DNA of 64,000 nt from DASSUW01 sp963830725. GTDB lineage: Bacteria > Actinomycetota > Thermoleophilia > Solirubrobacterales > Solirubrobacteraceae. Made by a program: the position numbers and the translations under genes. Shown one piece after another: positions 9,708-19,461 of this stretch. The stretch is taken from contig CAWHNO010000008.1 of assembly GCA_963830725.1 (NCBI GenBank), forward strand, positions 62,001 through 126,000, written 5' to 3'. Each line of letters begins with the position of its first letter. Position 1 is the first letter of the stretch. Below the pieces are notes generated by a model that saw only the letters and a program-made list of their open reading frames with translations, was not told where the DNA came from and made no database searches.

Positions 9708-10937
9708 TCACTGCAGCGCTCGGTCGAAGAACGAGACGACGCGCCGCTCGTAGTCCGCGGGCCGGTCGCGGATGGCGTCGGTGTGGTTGGCGTCGGGCAG
9801 GTTCCAGTGCTCGACCGATCCGCGCGCTGCCTCGTCGTAGAGGACGTTGAAGTCGCGCTCGACCGCAGTGCCGGCCGAGATGAGCAGGGTCGGCGACTGC
9901 ACGCGGGCGATCAGGTCCTCGAGCGGCGGGCCCGGCGGGTCGCCCGACAGCACGCGGATGGTGGTGAACATCAGCCAGGACGGCGGTGTCGCGGCGCTGA
10001 CGCCGTTGAGGCGCTGCCCGTCCTCGAACGATCCGGCGGCGGCGCCGTCGGAGACGAGCGCCTTCACGTCGTCGCGCTTCGCCGCGACCTCGATCAGGAC
10101 GTCGGCGCCGGTCGAGAGGCCGAGCGCGCCGATCCGCTCGGGGTCGACGCCGTCCTGCCGCTTGAGGAACGCGAGCGCGCCGGCGATGTCCTTGGCCCAG
10201 TCCCAGCCGTAGTTGTTCTCGCTGCCGTCGCTCTCGCCGCGCCCGCGGGCGTCGTGGAGCAGGACGCCGTAGCCGTGGCGCGCGAGCAGCTCGGCGTGGG
10301 CGACGGAGCCCTTGCGGTCGCTGCTGCCGCCGTGCACGACGAGCACCGTGGCGCCGTTCTCGGACGGGCGGTACCAGCCCTTGATGTCGAGCCCGTCGCT
10401 GGCCTCGAACGCGACATCGCGGTACGCGGCGCTCGGCGGCTCGCCGACCGGCTCGCGCCACTTGTGCGAGGCGACGATGCCCGCGCCGATCGGGGCGAGC
10501 ACGAACAGGACGCCGGCCAGGACCGCGGGCACGGCCACGGCGCGGCCGAGCCAGGGCCGGGATCCGGCGCCGCGGTGGCGCCACGGGATCGCGACAGCGA
10601 GCCCGACGAGCACGACGCCGCCGGCGACGGCGAGCGCGCCGGTGACGTCGCTCCCGCTCGCGCCGTACTTCTCGATGTGGATGAGGTGCAGCACGCCGTT
10701 GACGATCGCGAGACCGCCGAACGAGAACGCGAGCGCGGCACGCAGGCCGGGGCGGAGCGACGGGAACGCGAGCAGGCCGGCGATCGACGCGGCGAGCGCG
10801 ATCGCCCCGGCCAGCGCATGCTGGCCGAGGCCGAGCCCGGCTCCGCGGTGCACGAACGCGTCGTCGAGCGCGTGCACGAGCACGAGCAGCGTCGCGAGGG
10901 CGAACACGAGCGGCTCGCCGGTGCGGTAGCGGCTCAT
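9708..10937 (-). CDS. membrane-anchored alpha/beta hydrolase (first paralogue)
   Basis: A 409-residue protein with about five N-terminal membrane helices (to about residue 150), then a serine-hydrolase domain. The domain shows the oxyanion strand TVLVVHGGSSDRKGS, the YGVLLHDARGRGESDG turn, the nucleophile elbow GALGLSTGA (G-x-S-x-G) and a late HTDA that could supply the catalytic His. It ends ERRVVSFFDRALQ. The next gene upstream encodes a clear paralogue and overlaps it by ATGA. The cytoplasmic or external placement of the domain is not decided by sequence. The substrate is unknown. Confidence 0.8.
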   Translation of the reverse strand: MSRYRTGEPLVFALATLLVLVHALDDAFVHRGAGLGLGQHALAGAIALAASIAGLLAFPSLRPGLRAALAFSFGGLAIVNGVLHLIHIEKYGASGSDVTGALAVAGGVVLVGLAVAIPWRHRGAGSRPWLGRAVAVPAVLAGVLFVLAPIGAGIVASHKWREPVGEPPSAAYRDVAFEASDGLDIKGWYRPSENGATVLVVHGGSSDRKGSVAHAELLARHGYGVLLHDARGRGESDGSENNYGWDWAKDIAGALAFLKRQDGVDPERIGALGLSTGADVLIEVAAKRDDVKALVSDGAAAGSFEDGQRLNGVSAATPPSWLMFTTIRVLSGDPPGPPLEDLIARVQSPTLLISAGTAVERDFNVLYDEAARGSVEHWNLPDANHTDAIRDRPADYERRVVSFFDRALQ

Positions 10938-12220
10938 CGGCCCAGCGCCTCGTCGAAGAAGCCGACCACGCGCCGCTCGTACTCCTCCGGCCGTGCCGCA
11001 AGCCCGCCGACGTGCCTCGACTCGGGGATCTCCCACAGCGTGCTGTTGTCGCCCGCCGCGGCGTGGTAGCCGCGGTTGAGCTCCTCGCCGACGCCCTTCA
11101 CCGGCGCGGCGATCAACAGGAGCGGCTGGTCGATCCCGCCCGCCAGGTCCTTCAGGTTCTCCGGCGGCAGCCGGTTCGAGGACACGGCGATCGAGGCGGT
11201 CTTGAACGCGGAGACCGGAGCGCCCAGCACCTTCTCGATGCCCGGCAGGTCCTCGTCCATGTCCTCCGAGTACGTGCGCGCACCGGCGCCTTCCGAGACG
11301 ACGGCCTTGAGCTGGTCGTTCCCGGCGGCGGTCTCGAGCATCATCTCGCCGCCGACGGAGAGGCCGATGCCGCCGATCCGGTCCGGATCGACGTCGGGCC
11401 GGCGCTGGAGGTACTCGATCGCGGCGTCGACGTCCTTTCCGCCGCCCCAGCCCCAGGAGTTCGGCTCACCCTCGCTCTCGCCCTCGCCGCGACGGTCGAA
11501 CAGCAGCACTCCGTAGCCGTGGCGGGCGAGCATGCGCGCCTGCTTCTGCGGGCCGCTGCGGCCGGGGAACGAGATCACGGCAGCGCCGTTCTCGGACGGG
11601 ATGTACCAGCCCTCGAGCTCGAGCCCGTCGTCAGTCGTGAACTTCACGTCCTCGTAGGGGACGCCGAGATGGTTCGGCGGCACGACGGCGCGGGCGGTGT
11701 GCGTCGTGACGTAGCCGAGGGCGACCGGCATCACGACCGTCATGCCGACGAGCACGCCGGCGATCCCGAACAGCACACGGCGCGGATAGCGCCAGGCGAG
11801 GCTGCCCTCGGTGCGGCGCGTGCGCCAGAGCGTCACGGCGCCGAGCCCGATCAGCAGCAGCCCGGCCGGCAGCGTCAGCAGGCCGGTGAAGTCGTCGCCC
11901 GACGGGCCGACCTCGCGCGTGTAGTGGAACGCCTCGATCCCGGTGGCGATCGCCAGCGGGCCGGCGAACAGAGCCAGCGCGCCGCGCCGGCCGCCGCTCA
12001 GGCGCGGGTACGCCCATGCCGCGAGTCCGATCAGCGCGAGCGGAACGAGCCCGCTGACCAGGTGGTCGCCCGCCGAGGTGCCCGGCTGCGGCTGAAGGTA
12101 GTTGTCGTCGATCACGTGCAGCGCGACGAGGGCGAGCGCGATCCAGAAGAGGACCGTCTCGCGGCTCCACCCGCCCCGCCGCATGCGCGGCGGGGCGGGG
12201 GCGGTCATGGTGGCCGTCAT
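10934..12220 (-). CDS. membrane-anchored alpha/beta hydrolase (second paralogue)
   Basis: About 428 residues, with the same architecture as its neighbour: N-terminal membrane helices (FWIALALVALHVIDDNYL and on) and a hydrolase domain. The domain has YGVLLFDRRGEGESEGE, nucleophile elbow GIGLSVGGE, and the tail YERRVVGFFDEALGR. A His (ESRHVGGL) sits near the expected catalytic position. The start overlaps the permease stop (TGATG), linking the hydrolases to the ABC transporter. Reading on from the permease frame produces a false giant protein; the separate start at 12220 resolves it. Confidence 0.8.
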   Translation of the reverse strand: MTATMTAPAPPRMRRGGWSRETVLFWIALALVALHVIDDNYLQPQPGTSAGDHLVSGLVPLALIGLAAWAYPRLSGGRRGALALFAGPLAIATGIEAFHYTREVGPSGDDFTGLLTLPAGLLLIGLGAVTLWRTRRTEGSLAWRYPRRVLFGIAGVLVGMTVVMPVALGYVTTHTARAVVPPNHLGVPYEDVKFTTDDGLELEGWYIPSENGAAVISFPGRSGPQKQARMLARHGYGVLLFDRRGEGESEGEPNSWGWGGGKDVDAAIEYLQRRPDVDPDRIGGIGLSVGGEMMLETAAGNDQLKAVVSEGAGARTYSEDMDEDLPGIEKVLGAPVSAFKTASIAVSSNRLPPENLKDLAGGIDQPLLLIAAPVKGVGEELNRGYHAAAGDNSTLWEIPESRHVGGLAARPEEYERRVVGFFDEALGR

Positions 12221-14758
12221 CACTCGTAGTGCAGCGCGTCGAGGACGTTGAGCCGGGACGCCCGGCGCGCCGGCATGATCGCCGCGCCGATGCCCGCGAG
12301 GACGGCGACCAGCGTGAAGCCGATCAGCGTCGGCAGGGGCAGCGACATCGGGATGCCGTAGTCCGACATCGCCTGGGTCACGAGCGCCGACAGGAGCACG
12401 CCGAGCCCGAGGCCCATCACGGCTCCGATGAGCGCGGTGATGACGCTCTCGTGCCGGATCATCCGGCGCGCCTGGCGGCGCGTCATGCCGATCGCCCGCA
12501 GCATGCCCAGCTCGCGCGTGCGCTCGAAGACCGAGAGCACGAGCGTGTTGACCATGCCGAACAGGCTCACGATCACCGAGAAGCCGAGCAGCACGTAGAG
12601 CATCGCGAGGAAGGTCGCCATGTCCTTCGTGGCGTCCTTCGCATACGCGTCGCCGGTGTGCAGCACGGCGTCGCCGGAGTCCTTCACCGCGGCCTCGAGC
12701 CCCGCGTCGGCCGCGCTGTCGGCGTCGAGGAACGTGTAGGCGTTCTTCGGGGTCGGGAACGAGCGGTCGAACGTCGCCTGGGCGATGCTGATGCTCTTCA
12801 GCATCTGCCTGGCCTGCGGCGGGTCGTAGACCCCGCGCACGACGAGCGCGAGCTTCTCGCCGGACGGCGTCTGCAGCGCGAGCCGCTCGCCGACCGCGAG
12901 GCCGTTGTCGTCGGCGTAGTCCTTCGTCACGAGCGCGCCGTCCGTTGCCGAGCCCGGCCAGCGACCCGGCGGTCCACTCGAAGCGGTAGAAGCGGTCGAT
13001 CGTCGCGGCGTCGATGCCGGTGACGTCGATCTCCTCGCCCTTCACGAGTGCCTTGTCGGTGCGGACGTGCGAGGCGGCCTTCACGCCGGCCACCTGGGCC
13101 AGCTCGTCGCCGTCCTCGGCGTCGAACGTCAGGCCGTCCTGACCGTCGACGACGTAGCTCGCGCGGACCTGGTCGGTCACGGCGTTCTCGGTCGCCTTGG
13201 CCATGCCGGCTCCGAGCACCGCCACGACGGTGACCAGCGTGATGCCGATCATCAGCGCGGCGGCGGTCGACGCCGTCCGGCCCGGGTTGCGGAGGGCGTT
13301 GGACCCGGCCAGCTCACCGGCGACGCCGCCCGCGCGGCGGGCGGGCCAGCCGACGAGCCTTGCCAGCGGCTTCACCAGCCGCGGGGCGAGCAGCGCGATG
13401 CCCAGGAACAGGCCGATGACGCCGAGCCCGAGCAGCAGCCCGACGGCCGCTCCGCTGATCCCGCTCGCGAACACGCCGGCCGAGATCGCGGCGAGCGACG
13501 AGAGCGTCACGCCGAGCCCCGCCTTCAGCGAGTGCGCGGCGAAGCGCGACGCCGGCAGCGTCGAGCCCTCGCGGACCGCGGCGATCGGCGGCACGCGCGT
13601 CGCCCGGCGCGCCGGGATGATCGTCGCGAGCAGCGTGATCCCGGTGCCCAGCAGCAGCGAGACGATCACGGTGCGCAGCCCGAAGACCGCCGAGGCCTCC
13701 GGCAGGTCGACGCCCATCGCGCTGAACAGCACGAGCATCCCCTTCGCGATCCCGAACCCGAGGAAGAGCCCGATCGTCGAGGCCAGGAGGCCGATCACGA
13801 GGCCCTCGAGGCGCACCGAGCGCAGCACCTGCTTGCGCGATGCACCCAGGGTGCGCAGCGTGGCGAACTCGCGCGTGCGCTGGGCGACGGTGATCGACAG
13901 CGTGTTGAAGATCACGAACGCGCCGACGAACAGCGCGATCGCGCCGAAGCCGAGCAGGAAGTAGCGGATGTACGCCATCCCCTCGTCGATCTCGGCCGAG
14001 GCCTCGTCCGCCTGCTTGGCGCTGTCCTGGACCTCGAGCGTGTCCGGGAGCAGCGGCCGCACGGCGTCGACGAGCTGGGCCGGCGAGGTGCCGTCCTTCG
14101 CCGCGATCGAGATCTGGTCATACAGGCCGTCGCGATCCAGCACCCGTTGTGCGGTCTCGAGGTCCCAGGCGACGATGCTGCCGAAGCCGAGCGAGTCGAC
14201 CTCGCCGTACCGCACGGTGCCGGTGACGGTGTAGGAGTTGGTCTCGCCGGACGCGGACACGTCGACCGAGTCGCCGACCGCGTAGTGCTCCTTCTCGGCG
14301 GTCCCGGCGTCGACCACGACCTGGTTCGGCCCCGCCGGCCACTCGCCGGTCTTGAGCTTGAGCGGGCTGAACTGCGGGTTGGCGGCGTCGACGCTGATGC
14401 CGACGCTCTCGTTGGCGACCGCCTTGCCGTCGCTGCCGATGATGTCGGCGGCGTTGCCCTCGGCCGGCGAGACGATGCCGCCCGCGGACTCGACCTCGGG
14501 CAGCGCCTGCACCTTCGTGAGCAGCGACTCGGGCATCGTCGTGGAGCCGCTCATCGACGACTCGACGATCTGCTTGCCGGCGATCACGGCGTCGGTGTCC
14601 TCGTACGTCGCGGCGAAGAGACCGTCGAAGGTCTTCTGCATCGTGTCGGTGAGGATGAATGTGCCGCTGACCATCGAGACGCCGATGACGACGGCGAACG
14701 CGGTCAGCAGTGCGCGGAGCTTGCGCCCCGCGAGGCCCTTGAGCGCGACGGCGATCAT
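12220..14758 (-). CDS. FtsX/MacB-type ABC permease (one frame break)
   Basis: About 845 residues with two FtsX-like units, each having one membrane helix, an extracytoplasmic domain and three further helices. The first begins LRALLTAFAVVIGVSMVSGTF with the DTDAVIAGK ectodomain; the second ends ERTRELGMLRAIGMTRRQ and ARRASRLNVLDALHYE, the classic FtsX C-terminus. The frame breaks near 12950-12960, between FEWTAGSLAG and TDGALVTKDYADDNG. The frame is open on both sides of the break, so an indel is likely. The ATG overlaps the ATPase stop (ATGA). This class exports lipoproteins or drugs, or couples to signalling. Confidence 0.85.
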
Positions 14759-15513
14759 CGCTCGGTCACGCTCTCGAGCGTCTCGAGGATCTGGTGCGCC
14801 GTCGACGGGCCGAGGTCGCGGACGATGTCGCCGTCGGCGAGGAACAGCACGCGGTCGGCGATCGCCGCGGCGTGCGCGTCGTGCGTGACCATGACGGTCG
14901 TCTGGCCGAGCGTTGTCGACCGAGTCGCGCAGCAGGGAGAGGATCTCGCCGCTGGTGGTGGAGTCGAGGTTGCCGGTCGGCTCGTCGGCGAACATCACGC
15001 TCGGGCGCGAGACGAGCGCGCGGGCGACGGCGACGCGCTGCTGCTGGCCGCCGGACAGCTCGGACGGGCGATGCGACGAGGCGATCGCCGAGGCCGACGG
15101 TGGCGACCAGCTCGTCGAGCCACTCCGGATCCGGCGTGCCGCCGGCGAGCTTGAGCGGCAGCGCGATGTTCTCGGCCGCCGTCAGCATCGGGAGCAGGTT
15201 GAAGAACTGGAAGATGAAGCCGATGTGGTCGCGGCGCAGCTTCGTCAGCTCGTCGTCGCTCAGGCTCGTGACGTCGACGCCGGCGACGTGGACCTCGCCC
15301 GCCGTCGGCTTGTCGAGCCCGGCGAGGATGTGCATCAGCGTCGACTTGCCCGAGCCCGATGGGCCCATGACCGCCGTCAGGCGGCCTTCGTCGATGTCGA
15401 CGGAGACGCCGCGCAGCGCGTCGACGGCGGCGTCGCCCTCGCCGTAGCGGCGCACGAGATTGCGGGCGGAGACGACCGCGGTCGTCTGGAGAGTCTGGCA
15501 TGTGGAGGGACAT
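14755..15513 (-). CDS. ABC transporter ATP-binding protein, MacB/LolD type (frame breaks)
   Basis: The complete set of ATPase motifs is present but spread over three frames: Walker A MGPSGSGKST, Q-loop IGFIFQFFNLLP, signature LSGGQQQRVAVARAL, Walker B VMFADEPTGNLDS, H-loop VMVTHD. Breaks lie near 15486, 15075 and 14915. The joined span of 759 bases is a multiple of three and the expected length (about 252 residues). The start is uncertain (ATG at 15513 or 15501; neither has a good ribosome-binding site). It pairs with the following FtsX-type permease. Confidence 0.8.
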
Positions 15514-15604
15514 GCGACGAGGTTCCCGGCGAGCCGTGCGAGCTCGCCAACGGGCTCGCCTGTGGACCGGGGGGCGGTGCTCCGGGGGTGCGCCGGTTCG
15601 GCTG

Positions 15605-16246
15605 TCAGCCGCGCAGGAGCTCCAGCACGGCGAGCACGCGCCGGTTCTCGTTGCCGGTGTCGGGCAGCCCGAGCTTGGAGAACACGCGCGAGATGTGCTT
15701 CTCGGTGCTGCGCAGAGTGATACCGAGCTGTTCGGCGATCGCCGGGTTCGACAGTCCCTCGCCCACCAGCTGGAGCGCCTCGCGCTCGCGCTCGGTGAGG
15801 ACCTTGAGTGGACCGTCATCGTCCTTCGCCAGCAGCCGTGCCACGACCTGGGCGTCGAGCGCCGTGCCGCCGGCGGCGACCCGGCGCAGCGTGTGCACGA
15901 ACTCGTCCGGATCGGTCACGCGGTCCTTGAGCAGATAGCCGAGCCGCTCCGGGTGCTCGGCGAGTACGCGCGCGGCCACGCCGGACTCGAGGTGCTGAGA
16001 CAGGATCACGATCGCCGTGCCGGGCCGCCGCTCGCGGATCTCGTGCGCGGCACGCAGCCCTTCGTCGGTGTGCGTCGGCGGCATGCGGATGTCGACGATC
16101 GCGACCTCCGGATCGTGCGCGTCGACCTCGCTCAGCAGCTCCTCCGCGGTGCCGGCCTGCCCGCTCACCTCGACCCCGGACTCCTCGAGCACCGCCACGA
16201 TCCCTTTGCGGACGAGCAGGTTGTCGTCCGCGATCACGACCCGCAC
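15605..16246 (-). CDS. NarL/LuxR-type response regulator
   Basis: A 213-residue two-domain regulator. The receiver has acidic residues in VVIADDN, the phosphorylation site in VAIVDIRMP and the Lys in GYLLKDRV. The C-terminal LuxR helix-turn-helix reads LTEREREALQLVGEGLSNPAIAEQ followed by STEKHISRVFSKLGL. The GTG start at 16246 lies 13 bases inside the kinase stop, so the pair is coupled. It is followed by the ABC transporter genes, which are the obvious candidate targets. Confidence 0.9.
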   Translation of the reverse strand: MRVVIADDNLLVRKGIVAVLEESGVEVSGQAGTAEELLSEVDAHDPEVAIVDIRMPPTHTDEGLRAAHEIRERRPGTAIVILSQHLESGVAARVLAEHPERLGYLLKDRVTDPDEFVHTLRRVAAGGTALDAQVVARLLAKDDDGPLKVLTEREREALQLVGEGLSNPAIAEQLGITLRSTEKHISRVFSKLGLPDTGNENRRVLAVLELLRG

Positions 16247-17986
16247 GGCAGCTCCGCCGTGATCGTCGTGCCCGCGCCCGGCGGGCTGGTGACGTACAGG
16301 CGGCCGTCGAGCGCCTCGACGCGGTCGGCGAGCCCGCTCAGGCCGGAGCCACGGCTGTCGTCCGCGCCGCCGACGCCGTCGTCGGCGATCTGGATCTTGG
16401 CGAGCGACCCGGCCCGCCACAGGCGCACCCTGGCGTGGGACGCGCCCGAGTACTTCGCGACGTTGGCGAGCGCCTCGCTGGCGACGAAGTAGGCGGTGAG
16501 CTCCACGGCATCGGGCAGCCGCTCGCGCATCTCGCACGACACCGTCGTCGCGACCGTCGAGCGGTTCGCCAACGCGTCGAGCGCCGCCGCGAGCCCGTGC
16601 TCGAGCACCGCCGGGTGCATCCCGCGCGCGAGCTCCCGCAGCTCCGCCAGCGACTCGGCGAGCTCGGCGCTCGCGGTCGTGACCAGCTCGCGCGGCGTCG
16701 GGGTCGTCTCCGACCCGGTTCTGCAGCAGGCGGAGATGCAGCGCGATCGCCACGAGCCGCTGCTGCGCGCCGTCGTGCAGGTTGCGCTCGAGCCGCCGGC
16801 GCTCCGCGTCACCGGCGGCGACGATCCGCTCGCGCGATGCCTTCAGCTCGTCGAGCCGCACGTCGGCCTCGGCCAGGAGGCGCTGGTTCTCGAGCGCGAC
16901 GGCCGTCGCCGTGCAGGCGGCCTCGAGCAGCTCGGGATCCTCGTCGAGCGATGCGTCGTGGACGAGCGCGGCGACCTGCCGCCCTTTGCTCTCGACCGGC
17001 GCGACGGCGCGGCCGGGACCCGCGACGGGAGAGCCTTCCAGCGCCAGCTCCAGGCTCGGATCGCCCAGCGCGCGCCGGAGCGCGGCCTGCAGCTCGGCGG
17101 CGCTCGTCGCCCCGAGCCCGCGGAACAGGTCGGCGAGGCCGCCGCGCGCCAGCCGCGAGCGCAGCAGCCCGGCCAGGAACGCCAGCGGCACGGTCACGAG
17201 CGAGCAGGCCGCGATCCACAGCAGCGTCTGCGAGCGCGTTCCGGCGACGAGGTCGGTGACGAGCAGGGTCGCGAAGCACAGCAGCGCGAAGGCGCCGGCG
17301 ACGCTCGGCAGCAGCGCACGGCGGCGCGGCCGCGACGACGTCCACCATCTGGCGACGACCACGACGACGGTGACCACGGCGCAGACCACGAGCATTCCGC
17401 GCTGGACCCGGTCGATCGCGTGCGCGACGTCCGCGTTCGGGAAGGCGAGCAGCAGGTGGCCCTCCTCGGGGTCGGTCATCATCCACGCGACCTGCAGGAC
17501 TCCCAGCGGGATGGCGTACGAGGCCACGAGCAGGCGGTCGAAGCGCGTCTGCAGCCGCCCGCTCGTCAGCAGCGTCAGGATCAGCGTGACGAACGGGAAG
17601 ATCCAGTAGTCGACGAACAGGACCCACAGCGTGCTCGCGAGCTCGCCCTGAAGCTGGCCGAGCAGCGGGGCCACGAAGAACAGGAAGCCCGTCGCGACCA
17701 TCAGCGGCCCGCTGCGGCTGTCGGGCCGGCGGCGCCATGCGACGAGGCCGCAGGCGGCGAACGAGCCGCCGACGAGCGTGAAGACGACCTCGATCCCCTG
17801 GATCGGCGCCTCCCGGTCGAACAGCACCGGCCTGAGCGCGAGCAACTCCGCGACCACGACCGCGATCCAGAGCGCGATCCACAGCGCCCCATCGGGTGTT
17901 GCCGGACCGACGCGGGCGAGGGCGCGGGCGCCGGGCTTAGCCGGCGGGGTCAGTCCGAGCTCCCATGGCGCCCAACGGATGATCAT
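16234..17986 (-). CDS. membrane sensor histidine kinase, NarL type (one frame break)
   Basis: About 584 residues. Eight or so membrane helices occupy the first ~270 residues, then a GAF-like stretch, then HisKA_3 with ERNLHDGAQQRLVAIALHLR (His near residue 400) and an HATPase_c domain with FVASEALANVAKYS and IADDGVGGADDSRGSGLSGL. The frame breaks near 16705, between RVGDDPDA and ELVTTASAELAE. Joining the frames gives a normal kinase. It shares an overlapping end with the response regulator and heads the operon running to 9708. Confidence 0.85.
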
Positions 17987-18053
17987 CGAGAAACCTCTCG
18001 AAGGGGCGGAAGCTCGACTCTAGCCGAGACCGCCAAGGGCCGTCGAGGCGCCG

Positions 18054-18896
18054 TCAGGCCAGTAACTCGCGCAGGAACTTCAAGCCGTCGACGGCGATCG
18101 CGTCCTGCGATGCCGCGAGCGGCCGCCAGATCGAGGCGGCGGTCGCGATCGTCTCGTTCTCGGCGGTGAACGACTCGATCACCACGGTCCCGTCGTAGCC
18201 GATGTCGCGCAGCGCGTCACGGACCTCGCCCCACGGCACGTGATCGGCGCCCGGCGCACCGCGGTCGTTGGCCGACGCGTGCACGTGGAACAGCTTGTCG
18301 CCGGCGAGGCGGTACGCGTCGCCGACCGACTTCTCCTCGATGTTGGCGTGGTAGGTGTCGACGAGCAGGCCGCAGGCGGGGAGGCCGTCGATCGCCTCCA
18401 GCGCCTGCTCGACCGTGTTGATCAGGCTGGTCTCGTAGCGCACCAGCGGCTCGATCGCGATCCGGACGCCGACCGACGCCGCGTGGTCGCAGACCGGCTT
18501 GAGCCCCTCGCGGAGCGAGGCGTAGAGCGCCCGCCGCTCGTCCGGCGACACTCGCCACGTCCGGCCCGTCGAGGTGTAGATGGGGCCGGCGATGGCGCCG
18601 GCCCCGATCACGGCGGCGGTGTCCAGGCACTCCCGCAGGAACGCCTGGGTGTCCGCCACGACGGACGCGTCGGCGCCACACAGCTCACGCCCCGGCGCCA
18701 TCGCGATCGCCATCGAGGCGCCGAGGCCGTGCTCCGTGAGCACCTCGGCCGCCCGCGACGGCGTCCAGTCGCCGAGCTGCTCGACCGGTAGCTCGACGAT
18801 GTCGAACCCCCAGTCGCGCAGCTTCGGCGCGAGCTCGGCCAGGCCGTCGTCGGTCAGCGGCGAGGTCCAGATCCAGGTGTTGGCGCCGAGCTTCAC
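18054..18896 (-). CDS. sugar phosphate isomerase/epimerase family TIM barrel
   Basis: A 280-residue xylose-isomerase-like TIM barrel, closest by eye to D-tagatose/D-psicose 3-epimerases: GANTWIWTSPL at the N-terminus, then GFDIVELPVE, GAGAIAGPIYTSTGR, RIAIEPLVRYE (metal Glu), LVDTYHANIEE, FHVHASANDRGAPGADHVPW and TVVIESFT. These carry the usual Glu-Asp-His-Glu metal ligands. The GTG at 18896 is the only start matching the usual N-terminus. The gene is single, with no sugar transporter or kinase nearby, so the substrate is not predicted. Confidence 0.85.
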   Translation of the reverse strand: MKLGANTWIWTSPLTDDGLAELAPKLRDWGFDIVELPVEQLGDWTPSRAAEVLTEHGLGASMAIAMAPGRELCGADASVVADTQAFLRECLDTAAVIGAGAIAGPIYTSTGRTWRVSPDERRALYASLREGLKPVCDHAASVGVRIAIEPLVRYETSLINTVEQALEAIDGLPACGLLVDTYHANIEEKSVGDAYRLAGDKLFHVHASANDRGAPGADHVPWGEVRDALRDIGYDGTVVIESFTAENETIATAASIWRPLAASQDAIAVDGLKFLRELLA

Positions 18897-18910
18897 GCGC
18901 CGGCTCGACC

Positions 18911-19078
18911 CTACCTCACGCCCCTGACCTCGCGCAGGCGCACCGCGGTGCCGTAGGCGCAGATCTCGGTTCCCGAGGTGCCCATCTCCGAGGTGTCGAA
19001 GCGGAAGGCGATGACGGCGTTGGCGCCCCTTGCTGCGGGCGTCGTCTATGAGCCGTTCCTCCGTGTGACGGCGTACCA
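18911..19078 (-). pseudogene. C-terminal remnant of a YbjQ-family (UPF0145) protein
   Basis: Reading the minus strand, EERLIDDARSKG is followed, after a one-base shift at the run of C near 19026, by ANAVIAFRFDTSEMG, then TEICAYGTAVRLREV and a stop at 18911. The pattern GANAV-x-FRFDTSE plus TEICAYGTAV is diagnostic for YbjQ/heavy-metal-binding-like proteins. The first half of the family (with its VTTT start and pentamer core) is absent upstream. I call a truncated remnant; the frame shift alone could be a sequencing error but the missing N-terminus could not. Confidence 0.6.
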
Positions 19079-19201
19079 GCGGGGCACGAAGCCGGGTCAC
19101 CGCCGCGTGCCGCGATGTATCAGGCGCCCACCCCCGCGTCTCTATGCGATCGAAGGAAGCCGGCGGACGCACGTCCGCCGGTTGCCGCGATAGAGGTGAC
19201 G

Positions 19202-19369
19202 ATGACCAGGGATCCACGCCTCGAGGACGACGACGCGCTCGGCGAGCTGCTGCGCCGCGTGGACGCCTGCCCCGTCGGGCTCGTCGAGAACGCGCGGACC
19301 GCGCCGACGTGGCCGCTCGGCGAGGCCGAGTTGGAGGCGCTGCTCGGCGACGCTCCAGCGCGCGACTGA
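19202..19369 (+). CDS. small acidic protein of unknown function
   Basis: A 55-residue protein starting at an ATG preceded by AGAGGTG. It is acidic with a Leu-rich helix (DDDALGELLRRVDACPVGL) and a second short helix (GEAELEALLGDA). It ends about 90 bases before the ECF sigma factor on the same strand. Good ribosome-binding site and codon use favour a real gene. I recognise no family. A role with the sigma factor is only suggested by position. Confidence 0.45.
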   Translation: MTRDPRLEDDDALGELLRRVDACPVGLVENARTAPTWPLGEAELEALLGDAPARD

Positions 19370-19461
19370 TTCCGCTCGACCCCAAGGTCACCCCAAGGTC
19401 GCTCCAACCACCGGGCCGCAGGCTGCGCACTCCAGTGCAGAGCGACCTTCGAGGATCAGAC

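Noticed and set aside
10934..14998. A single ~1,350-residue protein joining ABC ATPase, permease and hydrolase
   Set aside because: It arises because the permease frame break near 12955 lets one frame run through. The separate start and stop codons (ATGA, TGATG overlaps) show distinct genes.
15605..17986. A kinase-response-regulator hybrid
   Set aside because: The apparent fusion exists only because of the frame break near 16705. In the corrected frame the kinase stops at 16234 and the regulator has its own GTG start.
18054..19430. N-terminal extension of the sugar isomerase-like protein to 19430
   Set aside because: The extension is Arg-rich, covers the YbjQ remnant and the small acidic gene, and lacks any domain; the GTG at 18896 fits the family start.
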